The notes: generated by a model not told the origin, from the sequence alone. A stretch of DNA of 64,000 nucleotides from Toxonevra muliebris (GCA_963691655.1 OY829326.1:100005340-100069339), one strand, 5' to 3'. Shown: positions 21,086 to 34,611, numbered from the stretch's first letter. Made by a program: numbers and translations.

Positions 21086-23224
21086 ATAAGTGCTTTCCGC
21101 ATTTAACCTTAGAAAAGCAACAGGGGTGACCAGTCGTCCCACTACTTTTTTAGAGCACCGCAGTAAATAAGTGATTTTTTCTGTTTAACATTTTTGCTAT
21201 TTACATAGATAAAAAAAAGTGTTGCCTTTCTAAGGTTAATGTACAAAGCCAAATTTTTTTATATTCCGTGGTTTGCTATCATTATCACTATATTTTGTTT
21301 ATACATTTATTGAAACCTAGATTCTTCATTACTTATTATTTTGTATTGTTTTTAAATTTTTAAAAATATTTACTTTTAGTGCAATCTTACTAACCGAATT
21401 CAAAACCTATCAAACGCGTGTGTTTGCTACGGCGACTTCTCTGCTTGTATGGTATAGTCGATCTCCACACGTTTAACACCAACAAATAATTCTGCCACGA
21501 ATAAATGTACACGCACATTTTGTTTTTGTATGTACATATATGTGTGAGTAAATTGATCGAAACATAAACAAACAAACTCCGCTCGTATTTTAATTTCTCC
21601 CTCTCTTCTTCTCTTCTCTCTTCTCTTTGTTGTTTAGAGTAGCACAGTCATGTCGCGCAGTAGTGTGAGCGACACGGGAACTGGACGTTGCAGTTATCTT
21701 ACATCTTACGTTACAGTTATTCTTACATTTTACACATTTGAAATTTTGCCCATACCGTGAGCTAAAATGTTTACACATCAACAAGAAGTTATTTGTTCAC
21801 GAGTGTTCAAATGCAAACATTTGTTGTTCTTGAACATATACGAAAGCATGAGACGAATCCGTATCTTGATGTGCTTAAAACTAGCAGCTCAGATGTTTTC
21901 TATTTCTCGATCCAGCTTTCTTGCTCTACATTATTCCACTCTCTGTATAAGGGTGAGCCATATTGCACTGTTGGTGATAAATGATTTTTTTCATCATATT
22001 GTTTCACAATATCAAAAATATGTACTGAAATCCTGTAGGGTATAAGTAAAAAAGAAAAATCACGAAAACTCACACAGGCACCCATCCAAATGCTCAAACA
22101 CACATGTGTATACATCCACAAATGTTGACAACATATGCGGTCGATTCTCAATATACATTTTACTTTTTTCTTTACTTTTGCCGCACGATCGAGTGAATCG
22201 ACTGAAGTGCAACAGCCAATTGCCGTCGTCACCAATGAATAAAGCGAGGAACCAACGATGGACGACAGGATGCGGCACAGTGTCATCATATGCTAATTTT
22301 AATGCAGACATGAAAAGCGAAAATGAAAACGGCTACCATTTCCTCCGTCATGTCATATCATTCAATATTGAATTGCATTGTCAATATTTGTATATTTGTG
22401 TGTGTGTGTGAGTGGGTAGGTGTTTTGGTTGGATTGCAAGTATGTATGTGTGTGAGGGGATGGGTGTATTGACGTAAGCATTGATAGTATATGTGTGTAT
22501 GTGTTTTGGTTAGTGTGTTTCATTGAAATTTTTCTTTTCTGCATATTCCTGTGGGAGTTTATTTTGTTTTAGTTTTTGAAATGTTCGTATCAAATATATT
22601 GAGTTGTGGTTGGTTTAATGCCAATTTTTGGAGGGTATGAGTTGTAGGGTGTACATAAGTGTGTAGGTAACTTGATTTAAGAGCCAACGCAAATAAATAC
22701 TTGCGCAAATACATACTTTAACGTGATTTTCGCAATTTTTGAATTGAAGTGAGTTCAGTGAACTTTTTTGCTAGCTGATTTGTAATTTTTGGCATAATTT
22801 GAGATTTGGAGATGCTCTGATATTATTTTTAATATGAAAAAGTATGGCATTCATGGCTGATTGCTGCTGTTGACTTTTACTGATTCAGTTTGTTTTAAAA
22901 ATACTCGTAGCTGTGTGGTAATAGCAATAAATCTGTGTAAACACGAATGGAATAATTTTTCGAGTTTTACTTAACTGGCAGTAGAGAATTGTGGAAAGCG
23001 TTTGTTTGCATTTGATTTTGTTTTTATGGAATGGCAAACCAAAAAATGCTAGGAAATGAGTTTATATTTGGAAGAATATCAAACCATCTGCTAGTGAGAC
23101 TTAATTATTGACACTCCAATGCAAATTTTAGATTAGATATGGTTTTCCTTATGGTGTTGTCAAGATTTGGCGTAGCAAGTGGCGATTTGTGTTTGGGTTG
23201 GGCTGATTTTGCGTAATAATAGGA
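21086..23224. other. Spacer with CA/TG microsatellites, no gene seen
   Basis: TG-rich tracts at 22395-22520 and a CT-rich tract at 21596-21628. The block at 22060-22330 has more even base composition and might be conserved non-coding DNA, but nothing diagnostic was seen. Confidence 0.45.
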
Positions 23225-23640
23225 TAATAACTGCACCAAAATCCGGACCGAGCCCCCGTTTTCTCTTTATCCGAAATTCATTTCAAAATTCATATAGAAA
23301 TCAAATTAAAATTTTGAACGGAATTTGAATGGAAAACAGACCAAAATTCAAAAAAAAAGTTACGACGAAAAATAATACTAAAAACAATTAAAACTACTAC
23401 GAAATATTCTGAAAAAAAATCTTGTACAAAATGCGACCAAGCCTCAGACTCAAATTCATATCAAAAGTCAAAGACTCAAGAACAGACTCCATTCATATTA
23501 AAAATTAAACCAAAATTTGGATCGATTTCCGACAAAAAATCGATTTTGAAAAATATTCGGACCAAATTCACACGAAAAATCTGATCCAAGAATTAATCAA
23601 ACCTGTACCGCATGTCCAACTAAAATTGCATAGAAATTGC
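23225..23640. repeat. Diverged minisatellite, units like GACCAAAATTCA
   Basis: Loose recurrence of ACCAAAATTCA / GACTCAAATTCATA units, resembling the reverse complement of the 17-18 kb block. Highly diverged. Confidence 0.5.
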
Positions 23641-24440
23641 ATACTGATAAACGCACAATTTGATTTCATTTCGCATAAAGTTTAAGTTGGAAGTTTATAA
23701 TATTTCATAAACGTTATGTAAATATAAGCCCGCATACAAAGGTTGCCCACCCCAGTTGTTAATATTACTTTGGATAAGAGTGTTACTAAAACTAATACAC
23801 AGTAACGGCTGTTATTAGGAAACTTTTCTCTCTGGCTATATGAACTAACTACACACTACTTATTGTAATATATACTGATTGCTTCAATTAGTTGAGTATT
23901 GCTGATATGACGAACGTATAGGGTGTAGAGACACGGGTCAATGCATTAATAGTGCTAGAAACTATTATCCAAGGTATTATCTCTCACTTAGTTGTACAAA
24001 AGTTAAATTTTGATCAGGAACTTACTACTTGGATCTTGCATAGAGCGGTCGTGCTTTTTTTCTTACGCATAGTTTTTTCTTTAAATCAAGTGGAACTGTA
24101 CCACTTAAATTTTTTTAAGAAGTTGTTCGTATTAAAAATCTAAATAATTAAAAATAAGCCAAAAAGGCTTTAAAAGTACCAAGGGGTATCTTCATCATTC
24201 TGGACTAATCATCACATTCATCCAAAATCGCATACATATAAATGGATAATCACAAAATGCCGACCTAAAAACTTTGCCTTTACCAATGCTGACAAAGATC
24301 GCTTAATCCAACATAAAATTAGTCATCTATAATCATCATATTCATCAAAAATTTTATTCGCATATAAAAGGATGATCTACAACAAAACGGCGACCATAAA
24401 CAAGGCGTTCTAGTGCTAGTTTTATATAGAAAAATTTTAT
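23641..24440. other. Spacer, no gene seen
   Basis: A+T-rich. 24220-24420 contains loosely repeated ATCATCACATTCATC / CGCATATAAATGGATAATC phrases at about 110-bp spacing. Confidence 0.45.
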
Positions 24441-24761
24441 TTAACCGATTTCCGCCCACGAAAAAAGAACGCCAGAATTTTTGTTTTCATAATTTATATT
24501 CCTGGGTAATTTGAGGTCAAGGAATCTGAATCAGATTTGTGCTAGCATGTTCCTGAGCGCGAAAAATGGGTGTCCCATATATAAGAAGCTGGGCGCTATT
24601 TGACATAATATTTCTTCATGTTATTTTTCATATACTTAAAAACGTAAAAACAAATTTAAAGCCATTTTGATCGAAAACAAACGGAAATAGTATTAAAAAG
24701 TTGAAACAAAGAATAAATGTATTTTTATTCAAAATATATTTGATAATACATTCATATTCAA

Positions 24762-25740
24762 TTACTTTTCATGATATTCTTTAAATCATTTCTTTGGATG
24801 CAATCACACTTTGCATTTTTGGCAGTAAAAAGTTGCTTAGTATGGACGTTATTTCCTATCAGCATACTGAGCAATAATGTGTTTAGCAGTCCTTTTTGGA
24901 AGATAATGTTATGATACTTCTAGTTTTATTGACAATCATCGGACGTCAAAAGCAACTTTTCAGCAATAAAGTTTATTTTTGAGGCATTCGTTGTGAGTTT
25001 CTCCGCTTGCTAATGAAACAATGCAGTTTCAATGCATTTGCGACCGATATGCTTAGAATTGCAATCCAAAGTGATCAATAACACTTTTTAACCTTGATAT
25101 TTATGTAATAGTTTTCAACTGCGTCGTCATGTAAATCAACGCCAACCATTCCAGCATTGTAACTGCTGATAAGTAATGGTTGACTTTGATTCATGAATCG
25201 TTTCTTTTCTTTTTTCCAACTTTTCACACTTGACATTGGTTGAATTTGCTCAAAGTTCGTGCAGAGGGTTACTTCTTTATTATCTAACCAACAGCACATG
25301 AGAATTTTATTTATGAAATTGAACATGAAATCAGTTTCACCACCTCCCTTTAATGGAGCATTAGCAATACGATTTTTACGAACAGTTTCCATTATATAAA
25401 ACTGTTTTTCGTTAAGCAAAAACATAAGATAATATGAAGACAAAAATACTTTATGGCACCTTGGCACCAAGCAAGCGCAGAACCACATTAGTTCCCAACC
25501 AGCATAAGGTATGCAATGAAATAAATAGCCTTCAGAGCTACACAAGCACCGCTATTTGTAATCAAATCGAATAGGTCTGTTACGTATATACATTTTGCAA
25601 CTATGTTGTCCGAAGTATGACACCATTTGCTCATCAATTCACAAGGAGTGAACCCACACACCAAACTAACTAAACTTTTTATTTGCGAAATCGAGCAATG
25701 ATCGCATCTATGACTGGATCAAGTAAAATAAAATCTGATT
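24762..25740 (-). pseudogene. piggyBac transposase, C-terminal two thirds, broken
   Basis: Read on the minus strand: DAIIARFRK, then the catalytic-core phrase DEQMVSYFGQHSCKMYIR (about 25635-25580), NRPIRFDYK, CSSEGYLFHCIPYAG, KNRIANAPLK, WLDNKEVTLCTNF, then YNAGMVGVDLHDDAVENYYI (the last conserved Asp region) ending near 25075. After a frameshift, ILSISVANALKLH continues. A terminal cysteine-rich motif (YCQKCKV then LHPKK) ends at a natural stop at 24762-24764, matching the C-terminal Cys-rich domain of piggyBac transposases. Stops interrupt before IDEQM, after FDYK and in the Cys-rich region. The N-terminus was not found. Confidence 0.85.
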
Positions 25741-26284
25741 ACTAACTTTAAATTAAAATTACCTTAGCGAGCTTAGCGCTTTCGTCATTGTTGCAAAAAT
25801 TAATGTATCATTTGATATCTACGAATTGGTTACGTGGCATAGCTTGCTAAACAATAGGCACACGAAGAGAGGCAGGCGTATATGAAATTTAAAATTATGC
25901 ATTCAAAACTCAATTTAGGAAAATAAAGTGAGATATAAGTACTAAAAATACGTTCATTCACTAAAATCAATGAGAATGGAAAATTAAAAAACATGCCAAA
26001 AGGCGCTCAACGTCCTATATACAGGACGCCAACTTTACATGCTTATCATGCCGCCTGTTGAAATGTTTCCGGAAAAATTTGTTTTTTTATGGAAGGTACT
26101 ATCTTTTGGCAATAAGGCCTACTTTTTTGAAAAAATTGTCTTCATACTATGAAAATTTAACAAAAATTGTGTTTTTTTTAGTGTATAACTAACTTCAATA
26201 CCAAAAATGCTAAATAAACTTAAATATCATTTTTAGAAAGCTAAAAGTTGTAGTGATATAAGTTGTTACTGTAGAAGTAGTTTA

Positions 26285-26430
26285 AGGTATGTTTGTATAT
26301 TACATGTAACTAATCTAAGGTATGTTTGCATTTTACTACTACCATCTGTGTGTCAAAGTATTAATGATATATATTGTAACTAAATAGTTATTTTAAGGTA
26401 TTTTTACATTTTACTACTGCCATCTGTATG
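26285..26430. repeat. Diverged tandem repeat inside the piggyBac element
   Basis: AAGGTATGTTTG...TTACTACTACCATCTGTGTGTCAAA recurs at about 26285, 26318 and 26394 with partial copies. Confidence 0.6.
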
Positions 26431-26973
26431 TCAAATATTGGAATAGGCAAATGGTTTCTAAGAGGAAATGGAGAAGCAGAAACGATTTTGTTTTCCGGTG
26501 ACGCTAAAAGAAGAGAGAAGTCCCAAATCGAAGGCAAAATATAAATCATTGCGCATCGATAAATATAATTTATAAATAAAGTAGATATTAAAAAGTTTAA
26601 CCTTTTCAATGGTATACATATCGTCGTCCTTCTGGCAGAAATCACTAAGTCCATTTTTTTAATTTCTGAGATGAAGTTAGTTTATGCAGTGCATAGTGCT
26701 CTACGAACACTGGGCAAAAATTGTAAAGTTAACATATTGATACACACATAATTATTGGTTTTAACTGCATCATCAAAAATTTATTATGTCATTCGAATTC
26801 CTGAAGCTAATTAATACGAAGCCAATTAAAAAAATTAATTTGGACTTAGTGATTTCTGCTTGAACGGCGACGATATGTTTATACCATATATGCACCCTTC
26901 ATACAAAAAGTAACGTTTGAAAAAGAGAAATTTTAGCGTCCTATATATAGGACGCTGGGCGGAAATGGGTTAA

Positions 26974-28560
26974 TGTTAAATAATAATTGAAAAGAGATCT
27001 AAAAATAGTTTAAAAACCTTAAAAAGTGATTAGAAAAAAAATCTAACTTATAATTTAAAAGTGTCATCTTTTATCATATTTAACTAAACCTAATTATCAC
27101 AGTAGTAATATCACAGATCATCACACGTCGCATGCAACATTATCGTCGTTGGGCGCATCGTCGAATTGGTGAAGCAACCATATAATTTTGATAACTTGAT
27201 TTATCATATTACTCATATACCTCTCTCTCTCTTTTATTTGCAAATATAAATCTCTTTGATGTTATTTTCTTTTACTCTCTCATAAAACTTATTCACCTCA
27301 CTCTTAATTATTAACCGTGTCACTATTCGGGTCAGTTAATAGTTTTTGTATCTGTACATTATACCGATAACTCTCATTAGTCCTATAAGAAAAATTAAGT
27401 AAAGCCTCTTATTAAAAATCAAATTGGCATTAAATGTGATACTATTTTTTTCGACTACTATTTAATAAGTTTAAAGTTATTTAGTAATACCCTAAGAAAA
27501 CGAAATACTTTATAATATTACTAAAATACTGTTGTTAAATAAAATTAAAATCAAAATTAATTTTTAAAACTTAAATTATTATTTGACGAAATGCAAGGAA
27601 GAACAATGGAATAATAGAGTTTTGGGATATTGACAAAAAGGTATGAACCGATATCGGTGGCTGGTAGCCGATACTTTCTTTTGTTTCGGCAGCTGATATA
27701 AAAATACTCGAATATAATATAGAATATTTTAATCAATCCTATTATAAGCAAATTTATCTGTTTAATGTTATTCAATTCAGATTATGTAGTTTGTCGTTCA
27801 TTTGTACAATGACTGCGGCTTAGCCGATGAATTACGGCCGGTAGCGAGTAAAAACAAAGCGGCAGCGCAAAATTGACTGCAAGCCGCACGGAGCAGGTTT
27901 CTGGCTTATGGTTAAAAAAATATAAATGAGAAAATATACATGATGTCTGCCGAAGATACAGTTTCAATTCAACATACAATTGGCGAGTGTATTTAATAAT
28001 GGATACCTTTCATTAATTTTGTCTTTTATAAAATTAAAATTTTTTCACTTTTTTTGTTTCTCAAAAATTTGGCAAATGCATCATGCCATTCGGAAGACAC
28101 AAAATGTATATACGTAGCAGCAGCGAATTTACTCTCAACATGTTGAGCCTCCGGTGTGTCTTCTGAATGCAACCCCTTATTATCTCCCTCTCTAAAGTAG
28201 CTTTAAAAACAAGTCCAAAAAATGTGTGACTGATATAAATTTTCAAACCTGCTGGATAGAATATATTAATTATATAATTAATAAAATGTTGCATTATTTG
28301 AATCAAGTCATAGTTGCATGCATTTAAATATGCTGGTTGATTAATTGAGCATACAATAACTTTAGAAGATATCGTGAGATATTTAGGTATTTTTCAATTC
28401 CAAATTCATGATTTTTGTACAAAATTGGTTTATTATTTGGCTCATTGGTCGAAAAATCGACCAGATGATATTTCGAAAACCAACAAAAAGAAATGCATTT
28501 AAATCATTTTTATCTTAATGCCATAAATCTAAACCACTTGTAAAAATTCCAACTGAAACT
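26974..28560. other. Spacer, no gene seen
   Basis: A+T-rich, with a CT-rich tract at 27222-27236 and a more GC-rich patch at 27800-27900 without open frames of interest. Confidence 0.5.
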
Positions 28561-28636
28561 CGTCGCCTGAGAATTAATTTGGCGTATGTGTATAAGTATT
28601 CCTATGCCTATACGCCAAATCAATTCTCAGGCGACG
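28561..28636. repeat. 76-bp palindromic repeat, complete copy 2
   Basis: Arms CGTCGCCTGAGAATT...GGCGTAT and ATACGCCAAATCAATTCTCA GGCGACG pair with one mismatch over about 27 bp. It is flanked by AACT on both sides (28557-28560 and 28637-28640), a possible 4-bp target duplication. Confidence 0.85.
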
Positions 28637-28640
28637 AACT

Positions 28641-31600
28641 GTTAGTAAGCCAAAATGGGTTCAAATTAAAATTTGTTAAGAGCATTTCATTATATTACAA
28701 ATTGAATACAAATCCTTGAATTTTCATATGCATTAAAATAATTATAATGGCATATAAACAAACATATACGTAAAAAAAATAAAATTTACCATATAAATGA
28801 AAAAATCCACAGGGATATACAAACACATAAACATGCATACTTTTCTATTTACGTATGTATGTATTTATTTAATTTTCGGTTAGAAAATTAAATGTAATTA
28901 CATTTTTCTGTTGCTGCACAGAAGACAAAACAAAAATATAATATAGAAAAAAGGAAATTTTTTTTTCATTTAATAATGTGGAGGTGAATAAATAAACAAC
29001 AAATATCATATGAATAAATTACAATATATGGACTATACATACATATACAAATATACTTAAACAGACACATACACACACACTCAAGCGTAAACAAATACTA
29101 CAATTCGAATGCAAAGTCACACATAAAAATAATATGGCGATAATAAAAGCAACACCAATGCATACAAAGATACACACAAACATATACACACACATACAAA
29201 TGTGCATGTGTATGTGTATTTATATTGTTTGTATAAAACGCGCCTCTTAAATTTGCATAATACGTAAAAGCTACGACAATAACAAAACCAACACCAACAA
29301 ATGAATGCAGATGAATTTAAGAAAACAACGAGAAATGTAAATAATTTCATTTTAATGTTGCCTTTTGTACTTATATACATACATACATATGTACGTTTGT
29401 TTGTGTATGTGTCTATTTGTACAAATGTATAACTCACATGTCCTAGTACTGCACCCACATACATTTAGGTTTCCATGTACATAAATATGTTTGTTTGTAT
29501 ATGTGTGTATGTGTATTTAACTTAGTAAAAGATAATATTTGCCACTGCATAACTAAAATTCTAGCACAACGAGTTGTAACAGAAAATAAAGTACAAGCAA
29601 AAATTGCAAAACAAGCACGAGAAAGCAATAAGTAGATAAAGGAGAGAAAAGAAGAAACAAATTTAAAAAGTTAAAAAAAGGTTCAAAATGCCGCTAAAGG
29701 TCGACAAAAGCAAGCATTTTTAATGCACCGGAAGGGAAGAATGAGATGAAAAAAAAACCAAAAGTTGATAATGATGCTAGCATGTACACACACATACACA
29801 TGTACAAAGAGCAAGAGTGGAAAAGTGAGAATGTATAACAATTGCTAGTTGCATTAAACTTGTCCTATATTTCCTTCTTCTATTTTTTGTTTTTTGGGGA
29901 AATTTAACTTCTTTGTTGATGTGTGTGAGTGCGTATTTGGGTTAGTAAAGTGTTGTTTTTATACAAGTTCTGCAAAGTAATGCATTTTCAAAACAACAAA
30001 AGCAGCACAAAAATAAATTTCAAAAGTGAAACTTGTAATTTTTAATTGAGAATAGCTGCAATAAAAGTTTAAAGAAACACAAATTCAATTACATAATGAG
30101 TAAAACGCGCTGGTTGAATCAAAGAATGAATTTTTTTTGAGAATGAATTATTCAAAAAACATACACAGTGTGTGGCAAATTTCTTTGGGTTTCAATTACT
30201 AAACGAGAAAGTCCTTCTGAACAATCCTACATTTATAGTCTGTCTATGTTAGTAAAGCTAAGGTTTTTTGGCCTGCGATTATGTTTAAAAATTAAGAAAA
30301 AATGGAACAACTTATCAAATCTTTATACATTTCAACTTTTTCAAAAGTTCAAAAAATTCGAAAATTTTAACAACAATAATTTCATAAGTATCAAAAGCGA
30401 TTAAATTTACTAAAAGATTAAAAAGAACACATAAAAGTGAAAAAACTTTCATAAAAAAATCTGCAAAACTTCGTCGTGATTTCCTATTTCATAGATTTTA
30501 AATTAAATACTTTTAAGAAATATCTAGGAATTTATTTAATTGGAATTTTAGAATTTTTTGAATTTTCTTTTAAATTTATTTTTTTTTATATGATAAATAG
30601 AACGAAAAAGTCCTCAATTTTATTTTCTACTAAATCCAGGATTCCACAGTAGAGCATTGTCCTTTATGATTATGTCCAGTTCTAATTATGTTATACTACA
30701 CTGGAAGAAAATTGTGAACTAAATTTGAAGCTAGAGAGAAAACTCTACCAGTTTCTCTAAAGCATACAGCATTCCTCACAGGGCACTGGTCTGTGGCTAT
30801 ATACGCAACTACACTCTACATATACTACTACTATTATGGCACAACAGCCCCCGGAGGGCCAAGACCGAGCTTTTCCCACTCTACATCTATTATTTGAAAA
30901 ATCACGAAACGAAATAAAAAGTTACAAAATAAAATAACAAGCATTAAATAATTTATTAAAAAATGTTTAAATATGTCAACACCACGTTTGCTTAAAACGC
31001 TGCGACTAATAATATCTCAATCAATCGAACCTCACAAGTACATCGGTATAGTAATGCAGCAAGGAAGAGAAGAAGAAGGAGAGTGGTTTACACACAGAAA
31101 TTATTAAAGTTTCATAAATTTTTCATTATGATAAAAATGTAAACTAATGAAATAAAACTTTTGGTGCATTTACTAAACAGGTGATAACATTTCATAAGCC
31201 AATAACGCGAGCAATTTCACCCTATGCGCAACTATTAATCGACCTTCAAATATTCCACGGACTAGAACCATTTTTACAGTCCGCGGCGGAAAATATGGAG
31301 AGACGTACTCAATCATCTTCATGTAATGGCTCATAAAAAAGTATGTTAAGGGAGTCCTTATTGCACTAGGAGCTCCTTAATAGCCCTTTTAAGGACCAAG
31401 AGCGACATGGCATTGACTTCGCCCTCGTTCAGGAATTTTAGACCGACATCATGTAAAGTATTTTAAGTTTTCATTTTTAATTTTTTTCACTATGCAATTT
31501 TATTGTTTTTATATTTTTGTGTAAATCATAATATCATTTTTTTTTATTTCACTTTGGAAAATTTTTTTTGTTTTAGTTTTATAAAACATAATATCATTTG

Positions 31601-32203
31601 TTTTTTTTTTTTTGTGGAGAAAAAAAAAAAAAATTTTTTTGAGGCAAAGTATTTTAAGTTTTTCTTATTGAAATTTTTTGTTTCTACTTTGCAATTTTTT
31701 AGCTCTAGTTTTTTTTTAAATCAGAGTATCACTTTTTCTATTGTAGGACGAAATGAAAATTTTTAGTCAAAAAAAAAAGTTAAAAAAATTAAAAAATAAA
31801 TAAAGTAATATTGGTCGTATGAACTGCATAATTAATTAATATAAAGACTTTAAATTATATTAACGATCACAAGGATAATTAATTTGTAATTAATTCTATA
31901 AGGTGTATTAACATTGGAACCTAAATACGGAATTGGTGAAAATCTTTAAGATATGTGTCCATAATAAACTTTTAAGGTGTACTAAACTTATAGCTACATT
32001 TGTGGTAAATCTTTGAAAACACATTATTATTACGAACTGCATATTTAAAACAGTGGAAAATATAAAAACGTGAACATTCACTGTATTAAAATCGAAGAAA
32101 ATATAAAATTGAATTGAGAAAGAAGCCTTGAATTTGTTTCGTTAAATACATTTTTCATCGCCTACATGAGGTTCCTGCAGATATCAGTTTTAATGGAAAA
32201 ATG
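28641..32203. other. Spacer with CA/TATG microsatellites, no gene seen
   Basis: ACATACAC-rich tracts at 29030-29220 and 29375-29510 create spurious Cys/Val-rich minus-strand frames. 31465-31745 contains a T-rich segment duplicated in tandem (AAAGTATTTTAAGTTTT at about 31458 and 31647). The GC-rich phrase CAGCCCCCGGAGGGCC at 30845 is isolated. No supported gene. Confidence 0.5.
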
Positions 32204-32487
32204 TGTTAGGAATTACTTATATGTGAAAAAAATTATAAGGAAAAATCTAAATATTTTATTTATCCGTGCATACTAATACCGAAATAAAATAAGAAAATAA
32301 AATTTCCCTATTGGCACGCAACAAAAGGTCAGCCACTCCTGAACCACTAGCGCTAAGTTACCTTGTTTTTCTTTATCACATCATTTACTAACATCGATAT
32401 CCACACGCTACCTTTGGCATGCAGATGTATGACGCATTAATTTTAGTGACTTGCTGCATATAATATATGCGCAGGTAGGGTAGTTCA
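32204..32487 (+). mobile_element. LTR copy 2, left part
   Basis: Starts TGTTAGGAATTAC and matches 2833-3051 and then 6360-6430, including CACGCTACCTTTGGCAT and TTAATTTTAGTGACTT. Homology stops near 32487 and resumes at 34064. Confidence 0.7.
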
Positions 32488-34063
32488 GATGTGGTAATGC
32501 CAACTAAATTCAAAGGAACACTAAAATATAACGGGAGCCTAGAAAAGAAGAACTCATGGCCTTGAACTAAACTATGAACATAATTTCTAAATCATTCCAC
32601 TGGAAGAAGTCGAGCAGTGAAGAAGTTTAATAAATATTAGAAGTTAAACAAATTTTTAATTTAAAGTACAGTCAGTACAGTGCGTCTTAAATTTTTAAGA
32701 CAATTTTCTGGAAAGAAAATTAGTAAAATTTTCTGCATATTTCTAACAAGGGCTAAGTTGTAAGTATATTCAAATTATCAAACATTAAAAAGGGTGCAAT
32801 ATAGTAAAAATTTGTGAAACTTTCTTTCAGTTATTTTAACCCGGCTATTTCTCACAAATTTCATTTGCGTGCCATTAAGACACGTGGACCCAAAACGGAT
32901 TCGAAGCTCCACGGGTGCATTAAACCTTGTTTTGCCACTACAAAAATTACCATATTTTACACTTAATCGCTGAAAACGCTCATGAAGCCCTACTTTTGAC
33001 CTTGAAGACCACGTGTAGTTACCTTACTACATGTGGTAACATTATACAGTAAAACTTTAACTTAACCTAACTTCTATTCACTACATTACTATCAAATGGC
33101 TCGCATACGAAACATTCTTAATTTCCCATTTTGGCTATTTTTATTTTAAATTTTTGTATTTTATATTAATTAAAAACCTATATTAATAATATTAAAGAAA
33201 AAATGAATTTATAAATATTTAAGTAAATATAAAAAAAGTTAGTAATAATTCTTAAAGTTCTAATATAGTAAAGTAAAATGCAAATAATTTTAAAAAGTAA
33301 TTAAGTTTAAATAATTTGTAATATACTTAAATTCTATTATTGAGATACATATAAAACTATGTGCTATACTACTATTATATATACTTAAAATCTACCAACA
33401 AATATTAACAATCACACCGATTTCGTCGACGTCGTTTGGCCAATCGCATCGATGGAGTTTAACGTAAGTTTTTCTTTTCTATTATAATTTCAATACATTT
33501 TAGTACCTAAATTAGTACTTAATGATAGTAGTTAGTACATTTTAATATAAATAAACAAAAATACAATTATGCAAATATCTCACTGTTAGCTATTACATTG
33601 ATCTGTGAAATTTCGTATCTTTTCATTTCACTTTTAACATATCCTGTTACTAACATGAATATTTACATCTTGCATTTTACTTTTTTTTAAGATTCAATTC
33701 AATTTCATGCTCTCTCATGTTCTATGTTCTCATTAAATTTGGTGTTGTTCCTTTAAGAGTAACATAAATGAAACAGTGTTGCTAACGCTATTAAAAATAG
33801 AAAATACTACTAAATATAAAACAAATACTACTATAACTAAAAGCATATTTACATATTATAAAATTTAATTTGTATCTTTTGAACTACAATGCTTATATCA
33901 ATAATCTTAAGTATCATAAATATTATTAAGTAAGTTAAGATGAATTTTTGAATATACCCATGGAGGGAATACTAATGCAAAATATGTTTGTGTTTAATTG
34001 AAGAAAGATTTTTCTTTGTTAAAGGGGCAATCAATAAATTATGAGTGTTTTGACTGCAATAGG
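32488..34063. other. Unidentified 1.6-kb insert between LTR halves
   Basis: Separates two parts of a sequence that is contiguous in LTR copy 1. It is A+T-rich without recognised protein or termini. It contains the exon-like piece ending at 33463. It may be another insertion, or the two LTR parts may belong to a rearranged element. Confidence 0.4.
33411..33463 (+). other. Exon-like segment with ATG and splice donor
   Basis: A locally GC-richer piece ends ATCGATGGAGTTTAAC followed at once by GTAAGTT, a good donor. Reading from the ATG gives MEFN. The frame upstream (HTDFVDVVWPIAS) is also open. No clear acceptor precedes it, so it could only be a first exon. It shares TCGATGGA.T.TAA with the piece at 34612-34668. 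Unproven. Confidence 0.2.
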
Positions 34064-34372
34064 AGATAGGGCAGGGGCAAGTGCACTCCAGATGATAATA
34101 CCATCAATCATCAATTCGGGAGGGATTCTATAATATTTTGCAATTGAGATTGTTTTGTTATTTTTTTATTTGAACTAGGTCTATATAGGTATTTACCAAC
34201 AATATGGCATGATGAATTTTCTTCAGTTGCGCGTTACTGAGTATTGAGGACAAGAACTACGACCCAGCCGATAGACTAGCCGAAGACCATCAAACATGCC
34301 GCCTCCTTCTCAATAGTCGGATATAGAATAAAGTTTAGTTTTATTTAGATTCAAGTAACCCAGCGCGTAACA
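34064..34372 (+). mobile_element. LTR copy 2, right part
   Basis: Matches 6425-6776, with ACCAACAATATGGCATGATG, AGAATAAAGTTTAGTTTTAT and the end CCCAGCGCGTAACA. TAACA is the inverted partner of the TGTTA start, confirming the LTR boundary. Confidence 0.75.
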
Positions 34373-34611
34373 AATACTTAATATAAAAAAAAACATATAT
34401 TCGAATTAATAAAACTAAACTTTTTTTCTTTTTTAAATACTATTTATACTAATTTAAATTATAATAAAATTTTTTAATTAAATTTAATTTTCAACTTAAA
34501 ATTTATCTGTTTAAAAATTTAATTTTATCAGTTTTTATTTAAACAATATATATTGTATAATTATATATAATTAATTTCTTTGAAAATATATATATATAAT
34601 TAAATCAATAG

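Larger units (their letters stand above)
24445..26969 (-). mobile_element. piggyBac superfamily element, inactive
   Basis: TTAA at 24441-24444 and 26970-26973 flanks inverted ends CCGATTTCCGCCCA and (rc of the right end) CCCATTTCCGCCCA. The 2.5-kb length, TTAA duplication and internal minus-strand transposase relic all fit piggyBac. Just inside the right end is a perfect 20-bp palindrome (26936-26955), with an imperfect copy at 26011-26028. Between about 25760 and 26900 no transposase N-terminus could be recognised, and inverted and tandem duplications are present, so that part is rearranged. Confidence 0.85.

Noticed and set aside
29019..29464. Cys/Val-rich minus-strand frames
   Set aside because: By-products of ACATACAC microsatellites.
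31503..31766. F/K-rich 87-residue frame
   Set aside because: T-run artefact within a tandem duplication.
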